Assembly: GCF_001509795.1 (NCBI RefSeq)
Contig: NZ_LLZN01000038.1
Span: forward strand, 1-64,000
DNA length: 64,000 nt
Reading direction: 5' to 3'
Source of the DNA: Streptomyces sp. NRRL WC-3605
GTDB taxonomy: Bacteria > Actinomycetota > Actinomycetes > Streptomycetales > Streptomycetaceae
Part shown: in pieces, positions 17,276-26,169 of the stretch
How positions within the stretch are numbered: the first letter of the stretch is position 1
Layout of the letters: each line of letters starts with the position of its first letter
Program-made: the position numbers and the translations under genes
Notes under the pieces: model-generated
What the model was told of the DNA's origin: nothing
Database searches by the model: none
Seen by the model: the letters and a program-made list of their open reading frames with translations, nothing else

Positions 17276-20200
17276 TGCTGGCTCCCGTCGGAACGCTCGC
17301 TGCCGTGCGGATCCTGCCGCGCCGGGTCGTACGCGGGGTCGTAGCCCTGCGGGTAGGTCTGGCCGTAGGAGGCGTCGTAGGCCCCGGTCTGGTCCTGCCC
17401 GCCGTACGCGTACGGGTCGTACGGGGCGCCCTGGTACGGATCGCCCTGGTACTGCTGGTCGTAGCCGCCCGTGTACTGCTGGGCGTCCTGGTACTGCTGT
17501 CCGTTCTCGTACCGCTGGGCGTCCTGGTACTGCTGCCCGTCCTGGTACTGCTGGGCGTCCTCGTACTGATCACCCTGGTACTGGTCGCCCTGGTAGCCGC
17601 CGTACTCGGGGCCCGGGCTCGGGCGGCCGGGGGTGTCCCACTCGCCGTAGGAGCCCTGCTGCGGGATGTCCGCCGGGGCCGGCGGCTGTGCGGGCGGGAG
17701 CGGGAAGCCGTCGGCGTCGAAGGCGCCGGCCTCGGAGGCGGCGGCGTCGGCGGCGTCCGTCTGCGGAGCGGCCGCGGCCGCCTCGGCCTCCGCCTGGGCG
17801 CGCAGCCTGCGGGCCCGCCGCCCCTCGCCGGCCATGGCCTCGGCGGGGACGGGCTCCTCCTCGGGCAGGTCGTCGTCGATGTCGCGGCGCCGGCCCGGGA
17901 GGGCCATCACGACGAGGACGACGGCCAGGAGTCCCTGCGCCCACAGCCAGGCGGTGTGGGTGAAGGGGTCGTCGTAGGTGACGTCCAGGGTGCCGCCGGC
18001 GGCGGGCAGTTCGAAGCCCTGCGCCCAGCCGTCGACGGTCGTCGGGGTGAGCGGGCTGCCGTCCAGGGTGGCGGTCCAGCCGTCGTCGGCGGTGTCGGCG
18101 AGGCGCAGGACGCGGCCCTCGGCACCCGCCTTGATCGTGGTGTGGATGTCCACCGGTCCGGCCGCGACGGGCTCGGGCGCGGCGGACGCGGCTCCGGACC
18201 CGGCGACGATCGCCGCGCGGGAGACCTGCCGGTCGATCCGCCAGAGGGCGCTGCCCTTCTGCTGGCTGAGCCGCGACAGACCGGGCGTGGCGTCCAGCAC
18301 GCGCGCGACCTCGCGCGGCGCGCCCTTGCTGACGAGGACGTAGCGCACGGCGAACGCGCCGAGCTGGTCGGCCTGGTCGGCGCCGGAGCCGGCGACGAGG
18401 TTGGCCACGATCTTGTCCAGCCGGGTGTTCTCCCCGTCGGCCAGGGCGAGTTCGGCGTCGCCGAGGCGGGCGCCGGAGCCGCGGACCAGGACATAGCCGA
18501 CGCGGGCCGAGGAGTCGCTGTCGAGGACGAGGGTGCGGGCCTGGTCGCGGGTGCCGCTCTCCTCGGCGACGAACGCGGGCACCTGCACGGGGTTGCGTCG
18601 CTCCAGCGGTCCGTCGGCGCCGCGGATCATCCAGCCGGCGGCGAGCAGGAACGGCCCCGCCGCGGCGGCGAAGGCGACCAGGGCGGCGACCGGCTGGCGC
18701 CAGCCGAAGCTCTGCTCGGCCACGCGGGCGCGTGCCCCGTCGGCGCCGAGCAGGGCGGCGGCCAGCAGGGCGAGGCCGTACACGAGGGTGGCGGGCCCGG
18801 CCCAGGCCGAGCGGTTGGACAGGACCGCGAAGACGAGGCCGAGCAGCGCGACCGCCCACGCCGTCCGGATGGCCGGCTGCCGCTCGGAGCGCAGCAGGGC
18901 GGCCAGCGCGGCCAGCACGATCCCGACGAGCATCAGCCCGTCCACCGTGCCGGGGCCGCCGGGGCTGGCGTTGAGCAGGTCGAGGGCGGACGCGGCCGAG
19001 GGGCCGAAGTCCAGGCCGGCCTCCTGGAAGAAGCCGAACGGCAGCAGCGACAGCGACCAGGGGGCGAGCACCAGCAGGGGCACGCCGAGCTGGGCGAGGA
19101 AGCGCAGCCCGTAGGCGGTGATGTCGGTGCGGCGCACCGCGAGCAGGGCGAGACCGAGGACCAGCGCGATCGGCCACACGATCGGTGTGAAGGCGGTGGT
19201 GACGGTCAGCAGCAGGGCGTAGGCCCAGGTGGCGCGCCAGCTTCCGCGGGTGCCGTCGGGGTGCGCCAGGCCGCTGGCCGCGATGCCGGCGCGCGCGATC
19301 AGCGGCAGCAGCACGGCGAGGACGGCGGTGCCGATCCGGCCGCCGGCGAGGGCTCCGGTGGCGGCGGGCAGGAAGGCGTACACGACGGCCGCCCACGCGC
19401 GCAGCAGACGGGACTCGACGAGCGGGCGCGAGGCGAAGTACGCGGTGAGCCCGGCCAGCGGCACCGAGCCGACGAGCAGGACGGTGACGGCGAACCCGGT
19501 GGAGCCGAGCAGGAGGGAGGCGAGCGTCGCGACGATCGCGAGGTACGGCGGGGCGGAGGCGGTGCCGCCGGCGCCGACGGGGTGCCAGGCGTCCACGTAG
19601 TGCGCCCACAGCTCGCCGGCGTCGGCCGGGGCGGGCAGCAGGGCGCCGCCCGCCAGCGCGCCGCCGCCGAGGAGTTCACGGCAGGCGATCAGCGAGACGA
19701 GCAGCAGGACGAGGAAGAGCACCGGGGCGGGCTTGCGGGCGATGCGCTTGAGGCGCGCGAACTGCTCGATCTCCAGGAAGTCGGCGTCGTCGCCGCCGGG
19801 TCCGGACTCGATCGCGCTGCCGTGCCGGCCCGCGCCGGAGGCGACTTCGGGGTCGGAGCGGCCGACGACGCTGCTCGCGACCTGTTCGACGGTGGCCCGC
19901 ACGGTCGCGCCGGGCGGGGGGAACAGGGCGCGCAGCTCGCCCTTGTCGATGACGGGGGCGCCGCGCCGGCGCCGGCCGGCGATGATCCGCTCGGGGCGCA
20001 GCAGGGTGCCCATGAGGCCGCGGATCTCGTCGAGGGCCTGCCCGGGGACCTTGCCGACGAGGTAGGCGAGGGTGCGCAGGACGGTGCCGAGGACGAGGCG
20101 CACCAGCACCCAGGGCAGCGCGGCGCCACGGGTGTTGACGAGGAGGGTGTAGACGGCGCCGGCCTTGTCGACCTTGTGCGGGGAGGCGGCGGTGCGGCCC

Positions 20201-21072
20201 ACGCAGTCGACGGCGCGGCGCTCGCGGGAGGCGGCCTCGGCGTGCCGGACGACGGCCTCGGGGGCGATGAGGACGCGATGGCCGGCGGCGGTGGCGCGCC
20301 AGCACAGGTCGACGTCGTCCCGCATGAGGGGCAGGTGCCGGTCGAAGCCGCCGAGCTCCTCGAAGACGTCGCGCCGGATCAGCATGCCGGCGGTGGAGAC
20401 GGACAGGACCGGGCGTACGTGGTCGTGCTGTCCCTGGTCCTGTTCGCGGCGGTCCAGGCCGGTCCAGCGGCGGCCGGAGTTGGCGATGGTGACGCCGACC
20501 TCCAGGAGCGCCCGGCGGTCGTACCAGCCGCGCAGCTTGGGGCCGACGACGGCGACGTCGTCGCGGCCCAGCTCGAGCTCGTTCTCCACGACGCGCAGCA
20601 GCTGGGCCAGGGCGTCGGGTTCGGGTGCGCAGTCGTCGTGCAGGAGCCACAGCCACTGCACCGGCTCCCCGTGGGGGAGTTCGGGCAGGTCGTAGGCGTC
20701 GTCGCGCCAGGTGCGGGTGACGGGGTCCCAGCCGCTGGGCCGCTTGAGATAGGTGAGGTCGTCCGGGGTGAGGACGGGGGCCGTGCGATTGGCCTCCTCG
20801 ACGGCCTGGCCGAAGCCGGTGCGCCGGGCGAGGTGCAGGACGCGGTCGTCGCCGAGGGCGTCGGTGAGCAGCTGCGCGGAGTGGTCGGCGCTGCCGGTGT
20901 CCGCGGCGACGGCGGACTGGACGGGGCGCTCCTGGCCCAGCAGCCCGGCGAGCGCGTCGGGCAGCCAGCGGGCGCCGTCGTGGGAGACGAGGACCGCGGT
21001 CACCACATGACGCGGGAACTCAGGTGTGGCAGCGGCGTCGTGCTGGGCTGCCGTGTGGCTGTGCACGGACAT
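17272..21072 (-). CDS. Giant GT2-family glycosyltransferase with polytopic membrane domain
   Basis: This 1266-residue protein begins with a family 2 glycosyltransferase domain (about 20-330). It has VTAVLVSHDGARWLPDAL, the acidic metal site HDDCAPEPDAL, and the distal GGFDRHLPLMRDDVDLCWRA. Roughly ten or more hydrophobic helices follow from 440 to 830, then an extracellular region (830-1060) and one more helix near 1060. The C-terminal 190 residues are low complexity, with QYQ(D/G)-type tandem units rich in Gln, Tyr, Asp and Gly. It is probably a membrane transferase for a wall or surface glycan. It is coupled to the DUF5719 gene. The ATG at 21072 has no better alternative. Confidence 0.9.
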   Translation of the reverse strand: MSVHSHTAAQHDAAATPEFPRHVVTAVLVSHDGARWLPDALAGLLGQERPVQSAVAADTGSADHSAQLLTDALGDDRVLHLARRTGFGQAVEEANRTAPVLTPDDLTYLKRPSGWDPVTRTWRDDAYDLPELPHGEPVQWLWLLHDDCAPEPDALAQLLRVVENELELGRDDVAVVGPKLRGWYDRRALLEVGVTIANSGRRWTGLDRREQDQGQHDHVRPVLSVSTAGMLIRRDVFEELGGFDRHLPLMRDDVDLCWRATAAGHRVLIAPEAVVRHAEAASRERRAVDCVGRTAASPHKVDKAGAVYTLLVNTRGAALPWVLVRLVLGTVLRTLAYLVGKVPGQALDEIRGLMGTLLRPERIIAGRRRRGAPVIDKGELRALFPPPGATVRATVEQVASSVVGRSDPEVASGAGRHGSAIESGPGGDDADFLEIEQFARLKRIARKPAPVLFLVLLLVSLIACRELLGGGALAGGALLPAPADAGELWAHYVDAWHPVGAGGTASAPPYLAIVATLASLLLGSTGFAVTVLLVGSVPLAGLTAYFASRPLVESRLLRAWAAVVYAFLPAATGALAGGRIGTAVLAVLLPLIARAGIAASGLAHPDGTRGSWRATWAYALLLTVTTAFTPIVWPIALVLGLALLAVRRTDITAYGLRFLAQLGVPLLVLAPWSLSLLPFGFFQEAGLDFGPSAASALDLLNASPGGPGTVDGLMLVGIVLAALAALLRSERQPAIRTAWAVALLGLVFAVLSNRSAWAGPATLVYGLALLAAALLGADGARARVAEQSFGWRQPVAALVAFAAAAGPFLLAAGWMIRGADGPLERRNPVQVPAFVAEESGTRDQARTLVLDSDSSARVGYVLVRGSGARLGDAELALADGENTRLDKIVANLVAGSGADQADQLGAFAVRYVLVSKGAPREVARVLDATPGLSRLSQQKGSALWRIDRQVSRAAIVAGSGAASAAPEPVAAGPVDIHTTIKAGAEGRVLRLADTADDGWTATLDGSPLTPTTVDGWAQGFELPAAGGTLDVTYDDPFTHTAWLWAQGLLAVVLVVMALPGRRRDIDDDLPEEEPVPAEAMAGEGRRARRLRAQAEAEAAAAAPQTDAADAAASEAGAFDADGFPLPPAQPPAPADIPQQGSYGEWDTPGRPSPGPEYGGYQGDQYQGDQYEDAQQYQDGQQYQDAQRYENGQQYQDAQQYTGGYDQQYQGDPYQGAPYDPYAYGGQDQTGAYDASYGQTYPQGYDPAYDPARQDPHGSERSDGSQQ
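17416..17600 (-). repeat. Coding tandem repeat, Gln/Tyr/Asp-rich tail
   Basis: A run of imperfect 18-24 base units encodes QYQD(A/G)Q, QYQGD and similar hexapeptides in the tail of the giant glycosyltransferase. About nine copies are recognisable. Such repeats expand and contract easily, so tail length is likely variable between strains. Confidence 0.8.
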
Positions 21073-21326
21073 CGAGGTACAGGCCCCGGTTCGATGGACT
21101 GCGGTGGACGCCTGTGTCCCCGGGGGACAGCGGGACGTCTCGGACGAGCGCCCACACTACTGGCTGGGCATCACAGCGGCCCGCCGCCTGTGGACAACCC
21201 ACCCGCGACGGGCCGTTCGAGATCTGTTCGAGACGTTGGGAGATGCGGAGGTACGTACGGTTTCGCGCCGGCGCGCCCCGCCTCAGCTCTCCGGCAGGGA
21301 ACACGGCCGGGCCGCCGGCCGTGCGG

Positions 21327-21590
21327 TCAGACGGCCGCCTTCTTCAGCCGGCGCCGCTCGCGCTCGGACAGGCCGCCCCAGATCCCGAAGCGCTCGTCGT
21401 TGGCGAGGGCGTACTCGAGGCACTCGGAGCGGACCTCGCAGGCGAGGCAGACCTTCTTGGCCTCCCGGGTCGAGCCGCCCTTCTCGGGGAAGAAGGACTC
21501 GGGGTCGGTCTGGGCGCACAGTGCGCGCTCCTGCCAGCCGAGCTCCTCGTCCGCGTCGTCGACCAGCAGTTGCTGCACCAGCTCGGTCAT
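21327..21590 (-). CDS. whiB: Sporulation regulator WhiB (iron-sulfur transcription factor)
   Basis: WhiB is the founding Wbl protein. With the sporulation regulator WhiA it triggers septation of aerial hyphae in Streptomyces. It has 87 residues, the exact known length. Four cysteines bind a 4Fe-4S cluster: Cys25, Cys48, Cys51 and Cys57 (C-x22-C-x2-C-x5-C). The GIWGG turn follows, and the basic C terminus RERRRLKKAAV contacts DNA. It is monocistronic with a long upstream region carrying a consensus-like promoter. Position next to fbiA/fbiB matches mycobacterial whiB2. Confidence 0.98.
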   Translation of the reverse strand: MTELVQQLLVDDADEELGWQERALCAQTDPESFFPEKGGSTREAKKVCLACEVRSECLEYALANDERFGIWGGLSERERRRLKKAAV

Positions 21591-21663
21591 GTGCGCCCCT
21601 CGTCCGTCTTTCGCGTCCCCGTGATGTAGCCGTTACCGATTTCGGCTGAACGACACGAGTGAA

Positions 21664-21693
21664 ATTACAAGTGTGCTGCTCCGGGCGAGTCAA
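21664..21693 (-). promoter_or_regulatory. Candidate whiB promoter (TTGACT-18-TGTAAT)
   Basis: On the minus strand TTGACT (21693-21688) is followed by 18 bases and TGTAAT (21669-21664). The start would be near 21657, about 65 bases before the whiB ATG. The area is less GC-rich than its surroundings. In S. coelicolor whiB is repressed by BldD; I could not identify a convincing full BldD dyad by eye. Confidence 0.6.
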
Positions 21694-21699
21694 GCCGAG

Positions 21700-22021
21700 A
21701 TCTGCTATTGGGCCCCTTATTCACTCTGCGGAACCAAGGCCTAGCGGAAAGTGTTCAAATCGTCCTAAACCTTGACAACCGGACGGGGCCCGTACGGGAA
21801 CGCCGTCCCGCGCAGAGCTTGTACAGGAAGAGACGTCCAGCCGTTCGATCTCGTTGCACACACGCGCGGATGCGAACCGGATCACAGTCCGATCACAGGA
21901 TCACAACGACGCCCGTGCGCCCGGATGTGCGCCATGTGTCCCGGCAACCCGGTGCACAAACCTTTCGCCAGACAGATGAACCGGATGGGGTGAAAGCTGT
22001 GCCACATCACCGGGCGTCGAG
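21700..22021. other. Long divergent control region, whiB / cysteine dioxygenase
   Basis: No protein gene is convincing here. The notable content is three copies of GATCACA on the plus strand at 21880-21886, 21891-21897 and 21899-21905, lying 115-180 bases upstream of the promoter of the Cys-rich leader ORF. They may be a regulator-binding cluster. A TTGACA at 21772-21777 has no matching -10 box. Confidence 0.45.
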
Positions 22022-22050
22022 TTGACAGTGGGGGCGTGAACCGCTGTCCT
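22022..22050 (+). promoter_or_regulatory. Promoter of the Cys-rich leader ORF (TTGACA-17-TGTCCT)
   Basis: A perfect -35 box TTGACA (22022-22027), an ideal 17-base spacer and a -10-like TGTCCT (22045-22050) end seven bases before ATG 22058. The start point would coincide with the A of that ATG, giving a leaderless transcript. Confidence 0.7.
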
Positions 22051-22057
22051 TGTGGGC

Positions 22058-22150
22058 ATGCTCGCGAACCCGGCACTCACCTCGACCCGCACCGCCGGGT
22101 CCCTCGGTGCCGCCCGCGCGTTCTGCTGCTGTTGCTGTCCCAGCTGTTGA
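22058..22150 (+). CDS. Leaderless Cys-rich upstream ORF (30 aa), putative cysteine attenuator
   Basis: ATG at 22058 to TGA at 22148-22150 encodes 30 residues ending AFCCCCCPSC. Five consecutive cysteine codons (22124-22138) and a sixth Cys directly before the stop are far beyond chance. The promoter places the transcript start on the ATG, so translation would be leaderless. In mycobacteria, leaderless small ORFs with Cys runs sense Cys-tRNA supply and attenuate sulfur genes; this ORF has the same architecture. It stands 88 bases before the cysteine dioxygenase start, so it likely tunes that gene. An in-frame GTG two codons earlier (22052) is a weaker start. It is too short for routine gene callers. 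Confidence 0.8.
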   Translation: MLANPALTSTRTAGSLGAARAFCCCCCPSC

Positions 22151-22229
22151 GCCCATCCCGCTCCGGCTGAAGGCCGCGTCCACCATTACGCGGCTGTCGT
22201 TCCCTCTGACCTTCTTTCACCGAGGAACC
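22098..22229 (+). promoter_or_regulatory. Leader structures: SD-complementary segment and hairpin
   Basis: Two structures can form. First, GGTCCCTCGGTG (22098-22109, inside the leader ORF) is complementary to CACCGAGGAACC (22218-22229), which includes the GAGGA ribosome-binding site of the dioxygenase: 8 base pairs, one mismatch, then 3 more. Second, GCCGCGT (22173-22179) pairs perfectly with ACGCGGC (22188-22194) around an 8-base loop and is followed by a pyrimidine-rich stretch, as in a weak terminator. CCGCG at 22114-22118 could instead pair with CGCGG in the hairpin arm. A ribosome on the leader ORF would disturb these choices. Confidence 0.6.
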
Positions 22230-22238
22230 ACCGCACCC

Positions 22239-22760
22239 ATGAACAGCGACAGCGACCTCCAGATCGCCGGCGACATCCTCGAAGTCCCGCACCTCCTCCA
22301 GGCCCCGCGCGAGCACCCGTCCACCGTGGCGGAGTTCGTCGGCCTGGCCCGCTCCCTCGCCGCCGACCGGTCGCAGTGGGAGCACCTGGTCCAGTACGAC
22401 GCCACGACCCGCTGGTACCACCGGCTGCGCACCGGTCCCGGCTACGAGGTGTGGCTGCTGTCCTGGGTGCCCGGACAGGGCAGCGGCCCGCACGACCACG
22501 GTCCGTCCTCCGGCGTGCTCACGGTGCTGGAGGGCACCCTGACCGAGCACACGGAACGCGGCACGCGCGCGCTGCGCCCCGGTGACGAGCGCGTCTTCGC
22601 GCCCGGCTACACCCACGACGTGGTGAACGACGCGCTGGAGCCCGCCGTGAGCCTGCACGTCTACTTCCCCGGCCTGACCGAGATGCCGATGGTCCCCCGC
22701 TCCCACCTCCGTGCAGCCGCGGCGCCCGCCGCCTGCGAGGCGCGCCCGGTGACCGCCTGA
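22239..22760 (+). CDS. Cysteine dioxygenase family protein
   Basis: This 173-residue single-domain cupin is of the cysteine dioxygenase type I family. It is a non-heme iron enzyme that oxidises L-cysteine to cysteine sulfinate. Iron ligands are expected from the cupin motif [17 protein letters not shown] (two His) and the later YTHDVVN (third His). The length is slightly short of the mammalian enzyme but normal for bacteria. The ATG at 22239 has GAGGA 11 bases upstream, a poor spacing that fits regulated translation. The Cys-rich leader ORF just upstream strongly supports a cysteine-related role. A few family members act on other thiols, so the substrate is inferred. Confidence 0.9.
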   Translation: MNSDSDLQIAGDILEVPHLLQAPREHPSTVAEFVGLARSLAADRSQWEHLVQYDATTRWYHRLRTGPGYEVWLLSWVPGQGSGPHDHGPSSGVLTVLEGTLTEHTERGTRALRPGDERVFAPGYTHDVVNDALEPAVSLHVYFPGLTEMPMVPRSHLRAAAAPAACEARPVTA

Positions 22761-22793
22761 CGCGTTGTCGCACCCGCCTGCCAGACTTGGGCC

Positions 22794-23753
22794 ATGCGCA
22801 TTGTGGTTCTGGCAGGCGGCATCGGCGGTGCCCGGTTCCTGCGTGGTCTGAAGCGGGCCGCGCCGGACGCGGACATCACGGTCATCGGCAACACCGGGGA
22901 CGACATCCACCTCTTCGGGCTGAAGGTCTGCCCGGACCTCGACACGGTGATGTACACGCTCGGCGGCGGCATCAACGAGGAGCAGGGCTGGGGCCGGGCC
23001 GACGAGACCTTCCATCTGAAGGAGGAGCTCGCCGCCTACGGGGTGGGCCCGGAGTGGTTCGGCCTCGGCGACCGGGACTTCGCCACGCACATCGTGCGGA
23101 CGCAGATGATCGGCGCCGGATACCCGCTGAGCGCCGTGACGCAGGCGCTGTGCGACCGCTGGCAGCCCGGCGTGCGGCTGATCCCCATGACGGACGACCG
23201 CGTGGAGACGCATGTCGCCGTCGAGGTCGACGGCGAGCGCAAGGCCGTGCACTTCCAGGAGTACTGGGTGCGGCTGCGCGCCTCCGTGCCCGCCGAGGCG
23301 ATCGTCCCGGTCGGCGCCGAGCAGGCCAAGCCGGCGCCGGGCGTCCTGGAGGCGATCGGGCAGGCGGACCTCGTGCTGTTCCCGCCGTCCAACCCGGTCG
23401 TCTCGGTCGGCACCATCCTGGCCGTTCCCGGCATCCGCGAGGCCATCGCCGAGGCGGGCGTGCCGGTCGTGGGCCTCTCCCCCATCGTCGGGGGCGCGCC
23501 GGTGCGGGGGATGGCCGACAAGGTCCTCGCGGCGGTCGGTGTGGAGTCGTCGGCCGCGGCGGTCGCCGAGCACTACGGCTCGGGCCTGCTGGACGGCTGG
23601 CTCGTCGACACCGTGGACGAGAAGGCCGTGGAGCGGGTCGAGGCGGCCGGCATCCGCTGCCGGGCCGTACCGCTGATGATGACCGACCTGGACGCGGCCG
23701 CGCAGATGGCCCGGGAGGCGCTGACGCTGGCCGAGGAGGTGCGGGACGCGTGA
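22794..23753 (+). CDS. fbiA: 2-phospho-L-lactate / phosphoenolpyruvyl transferase (F420 biosynthesis)
   Basis: FbiA (CofD) joins the deazaflavin Fo to a phospholactyl or phosphoenolpyruvyl group from a GDP-activated donor, giving F420-0 or dehydro-F420-0. At 319 residues it has family length. Signatures are the N-terminal [34 protein letters not shown], and [18 protein letters not shown] with [14 protein letters not shown]. The start ATG has no ribosome-binding site, and a -10-like CAGACT ends six bases before it, so it may be leaderless. It overlaps fbiB by four bases (GTGA), a coupled operon. Confidence 0.95.
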   Translation: MRIVVLAGGIGGARFLRGLKRAAPDADITVIGNTGDDIHLFGLKVCPDLDTVMYTLGGGINEEQGWGRADETFHLKEELAAYGVGPEWFGLGDRDFATHIVRTQMIGAGYPLSAVTQALCDRWQPGVRLIPMTDDRVETHVAVEVDGERKAVHFQEYWVRLRASVPAEAIVPVGAEQAKPAPGVLEAIGQADLVLFPPSNPVVSVGTILAVPGIREAIAEAGVPVVGLSPIVGGAPVRGMADKVLAAVGVESSAAAVAEHYGSGLLDGWLVDTVDEKAVERVEAAGIRCRAVPLMMTDLDAAAQMAREALTLAEEVRDA

Positions 23754-25060
23754 ACGGGCCGTCCGCGGAGGGGTTCCGCGTCTGGGCCGTGCCCGGGATG
23801 CCCGAGGTCCGGCCGGGCGACGACCTCGCCAAGCTGATCGCCGCGGCCGAGCCCGGACTCGCAGACGGCGACGTCCTCCTGGTCACGTCGAAGATCGTGT
23901 CCAAGGCCGAGGGCCGGATCGTCGAGGCCGCCGACCGGGAGGCCGCGATCGACGCGGAGACCGTCCGGGTCGTGGCGCGCCGCGGCCCCCTGCGCATCGT
24001 GGAGAACCGGCAGGGACTGGTGATGGCGGCCGCCGGGGTCGACGCCTCCAACACCCGGCCCGGGACCGTGCTGCTGCTGCCCGAGGACCCGGACGCCTCC
24101 GCGCGGGCGATCCGCGACGGGCTGCGCGACGCGCTCGGCGTCGACGTCGGCGTCGTCGTCACCGACACCTTCGGGCGGCCGTGGCGGACGGGGCTCACGG
24201 ACGTCGCGATCGGCGCCGCCGGCGTGCGGGTCCTCGACGACCTGCGCGGCGGCGAGGACGCCCACGGCAACCCGCTGAGCGCGACCGTCGTGGCGACGGC
24301 CGACGAACTCGCCGCCGCCGGTGACCTGGTGAAGGGCAAGGCCGCGGGGCTGCCCGTCGCCGTGGTGCGCGGCCTCGCGCACACCCTGGCCGAGGACGAC
24401 GGCACGGGCGCGCGGGCCCTGGTCCGCGAGGCGCGCGACGACATGTTCCGGCTCGGGACGTCGGAGGCCGTCCGGGAGGCCGTCACCCAGCGCCGTACCG
24501 TGCGGGCGTTCACGGACGAGCCCGTCGACCCGGGGGTCGTGCGCCGCGCGGTCGCCGCGGCCGTCACCGCGCCCGCCCCGCACCACACGACGCCCTGGCG
24601 GTTCGTGCTGCTGGAGTCGGCCGGCGCCCGCACCCGGCTGCTCGACGCCATGAAGGAGGCGTGGATCGCCGACCTGCGCCGCGACGGCAAGAGCGAGGAG
24701 TCCATCGCCAAGCGGGTGCGGCGCGGCGACGTGCTGCGCCACGCCCCGTACCTGGTGGTGCCCTGCCTGGTGATGGACGGCGCACACACGTACGGCGACC
24801 CGCGCCGGGACGCCGCCGAGCGGGAGATGTTCGTCGTCGCGGCCGGCGCCGGTGTGCAGAACTTCCTGGTCGCGCTGGCCGGGGAGCGGCTCGGCTCGGC
24901 CTGGGTGTCGTCGACGATGTTCTGCCGGGACGTCGTGCGCGACGTGCTCGGACTGGCCGCGGACTGGGACCCGATGGGTGCCGTGGCGGTCGGGCATCCG
25001 GCGCAGGAGCCGCGGCCCCGTCCGGAGCGGGAGGCGTCGTCCTTCGTCGAGGTGCGCTGA
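23750..25060 (+). CDS. fbiB: FbiB: F420-0 gamma-glutamyl ligase fused to nitroreductase domain
   Basis: This 436-residue bifunctional enzyme has an N-terminal CofE domain (1-245) that adds glutamates to F420-0 using GTP. It shows [34 protein letters not shown] and [19 protein letters not shown]. The C-terminal nitroreductase-fold domain (about 250-436) carries the FMN-contact stretch [19 protein letters not shown]. In mycobacteria this half reduces dehydro-F420-0 and helps make long polyglutamate tails. The GTG start overlaps the fbiA stop. The adjacent fbiA makes the substrate. Confidence 0.95.
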   Translation: MNGPSAEGFRVWAVPGMPEVRPGDDLAKLIAAAEPGLADGDVLLVTSKIVSKAEGRIVEAADREAAIDAETVRVVARRGPLRIVENRQGLVMAAAGVDASNTRPGTVLLLPEDPDASARAIRDGLRDALGVDVGVVVTDTFGRPWRTGLTDVAIGAAGVRVLDDLRGGEDAHGNPLSATVVATADELAAAGDLVKGKAAGLPVAVVRGLAHTLAEDDGTGARALVREARDDMFRLGTSEAVREAVTQRRTVRAFTDEPVDPGVVRRAVAAAVTAPAPHHTTPWRFVLLESAGARTRLLDAMKEAWIADLRRDGKSEESIAKRVRRGDVLRHAPYLVVPCLVMDGAHTYGDPRRDAAEREMFVVAAGAGVQNFLVALAGERLGSAWVSSTMFCRDVVRDVLGLAADWDPMGAVAVGHPAQEPRPRPEREASSFVEVR

Positions 25061-25133
25061 CGCACCCCGCGGAGCGCCTACGCTCGTAGGGCGCCCCCTT
25101 CGGCGCACGCCCCTCCCCCACCCCGAGGACACC

Positions 25134-26135
25134 GTGGCAGGACGATTCCCCCAGCGGCCCACGCGTACGACCGTGCGCGGCGGGCAGGTCGCCGTACCCG
25201 CGGGGGTGCCGCGTCAGGCGCCGGCGCCCGCGCGCGTGCGGACCTGGACGCCGGACGGGCCGCTCGACCTCGGTCTGGTGCTGGGGCCGCTGCGGCGCGG
25301 GCCGGGTGACCCGACGTTCCGGGCGACGCCCGACGGCGCCGTGTGGCGGACCGCGCTGACTCCGGCCGGGCCCGGCACGCTGCGGGTCACCGCGCGCGGG
25401 GCCGAGGTGCGGGGCGAGGCGTGGGGGCCGGGCGCCGAGTGGCTGCTGGAACAGCTGCCGGACATGCTCGGCGCCGCCGACGACCCGTCCGTCTTCGTGC
25501 CCCGGCACCGGGTGGTCGCCCAGGCCCGGCACCGGCGGCCCGGGCTGCGGCTGACCCGCACCGGTCTGGTGATGGAATCGCTGATCCCGTCGATCCTGGA
25601 GCAGAAGGTCACGACCGACGAGGCGTACCGGGCGTGGCGGCTGCTGGTGCGCGCGTACGGCGAACCGGCGCCGGGGCCCGCGCCCGAGCGGATGTGCGTC
25701 ATGCCCCACCCGCGGACCTGGGCGCTGATCCCGTCCTGGGAGTGGCACCGGGCCGGCGTGGACAACAAGCGGGCGTCGACGGTCCTGCGGGCCGTGCGGG
25801 TCGCCGCCCGGATGGAGGAGGCGGTGCGGATGCAGCCGGCCGAGGCGCAGGCCCGGCTGGAGCTGGTGCCGGGGATCGGGCCGTGGACGTCGGCCGAGGT
25901 CGTGCAGCGCAGCCATGGCGCGGCGGACGCGGTGACCGTGGGGGACGTGCACCTTCCGGGGATCGTGGGGTTCGCGCTGGCCGGGGACCGGGACGCGGAC
26001 GACGCCGTGATGCTGGAGCTGCTGGAGCCGTACGCGGGGCAGCGGCACCGGGCGGCCCGGCTGATCCTGCTCAGCGGGCGGGTGCCGGCGCGCCGGCACC
26101 CGAAGATGCCGCGGGTGGACATCGGGCGCTGGTGA
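25134..26135 (+). CDS. AlkA-type DNA-3-methyladenine glycosylase (HhH-GPD)
   Basis: This 333-residue base-excision repair glycosylase removes alkylated purines. The helix-hairpin-helix reads ELVPGIGPWTSAEVV, followed by the catalytic-Asp segment TVGDVHLPGI. The N-terminal 100 residues are the AlkA-like beta domain and an Arg/Pro-rich lead. ILEQKVTTDEAYRAWRLL is the conserved GPD helix. The GTG at 25134 has GAGGAC upstream. It runs in the same direction as fbiB, 73 bases away, so it may be cotranscribed. It ends convergent with the guanylyltransferase gene. Confidence 0.9.
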   Translation: MAGRFPQRPTRTTVRGGQVAVPAGVPRQAPAPARVRTWTPDGPLDLGLVLGPLRRGPGDPTFRATPDGAVWRTALTPAGPGTLRVTARGAEVRGEAWGPGAEWLLEQLPDMLGAADDPSVFVPRHRVVAQARHRRPGLRLTRTGLVMESLIPSILEQKVTTDEAYRAWRLLVRAYGEPAPGPAPERMCVMPHPRTWALIPSWEWHRAGVDNKRASTVLRAVRVAARMEEAVRMQPAEAQARLELVPGIGPWTSAEVVQRSHGAADAVTVGDVHLPGIVGFALAGDRDADDAVMLELLEPYAGQRHRAARLILLSGRVPARRHPKMPRVDIGRW

Positions 26136-26169
26136 CGGCGGGCCGGGCCCACCGTCACCCGGCGCCTGG

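Noticed and set aside
17305..21624. A 1439-codon open frame on the plus strand opposite the giant glycosyltransferase
   Set aside because: It is the mirror of a strongly G/C-biased gene. Its protein is low-complexity and matches no family, while the opposite strand encodes clear GT2 motifs.
21591..21760. BldD operator at whiB
   Set aside because: BldD is known to act at whiB in S. coelicolor, but no convincing full dyad could be recognised by eye here.
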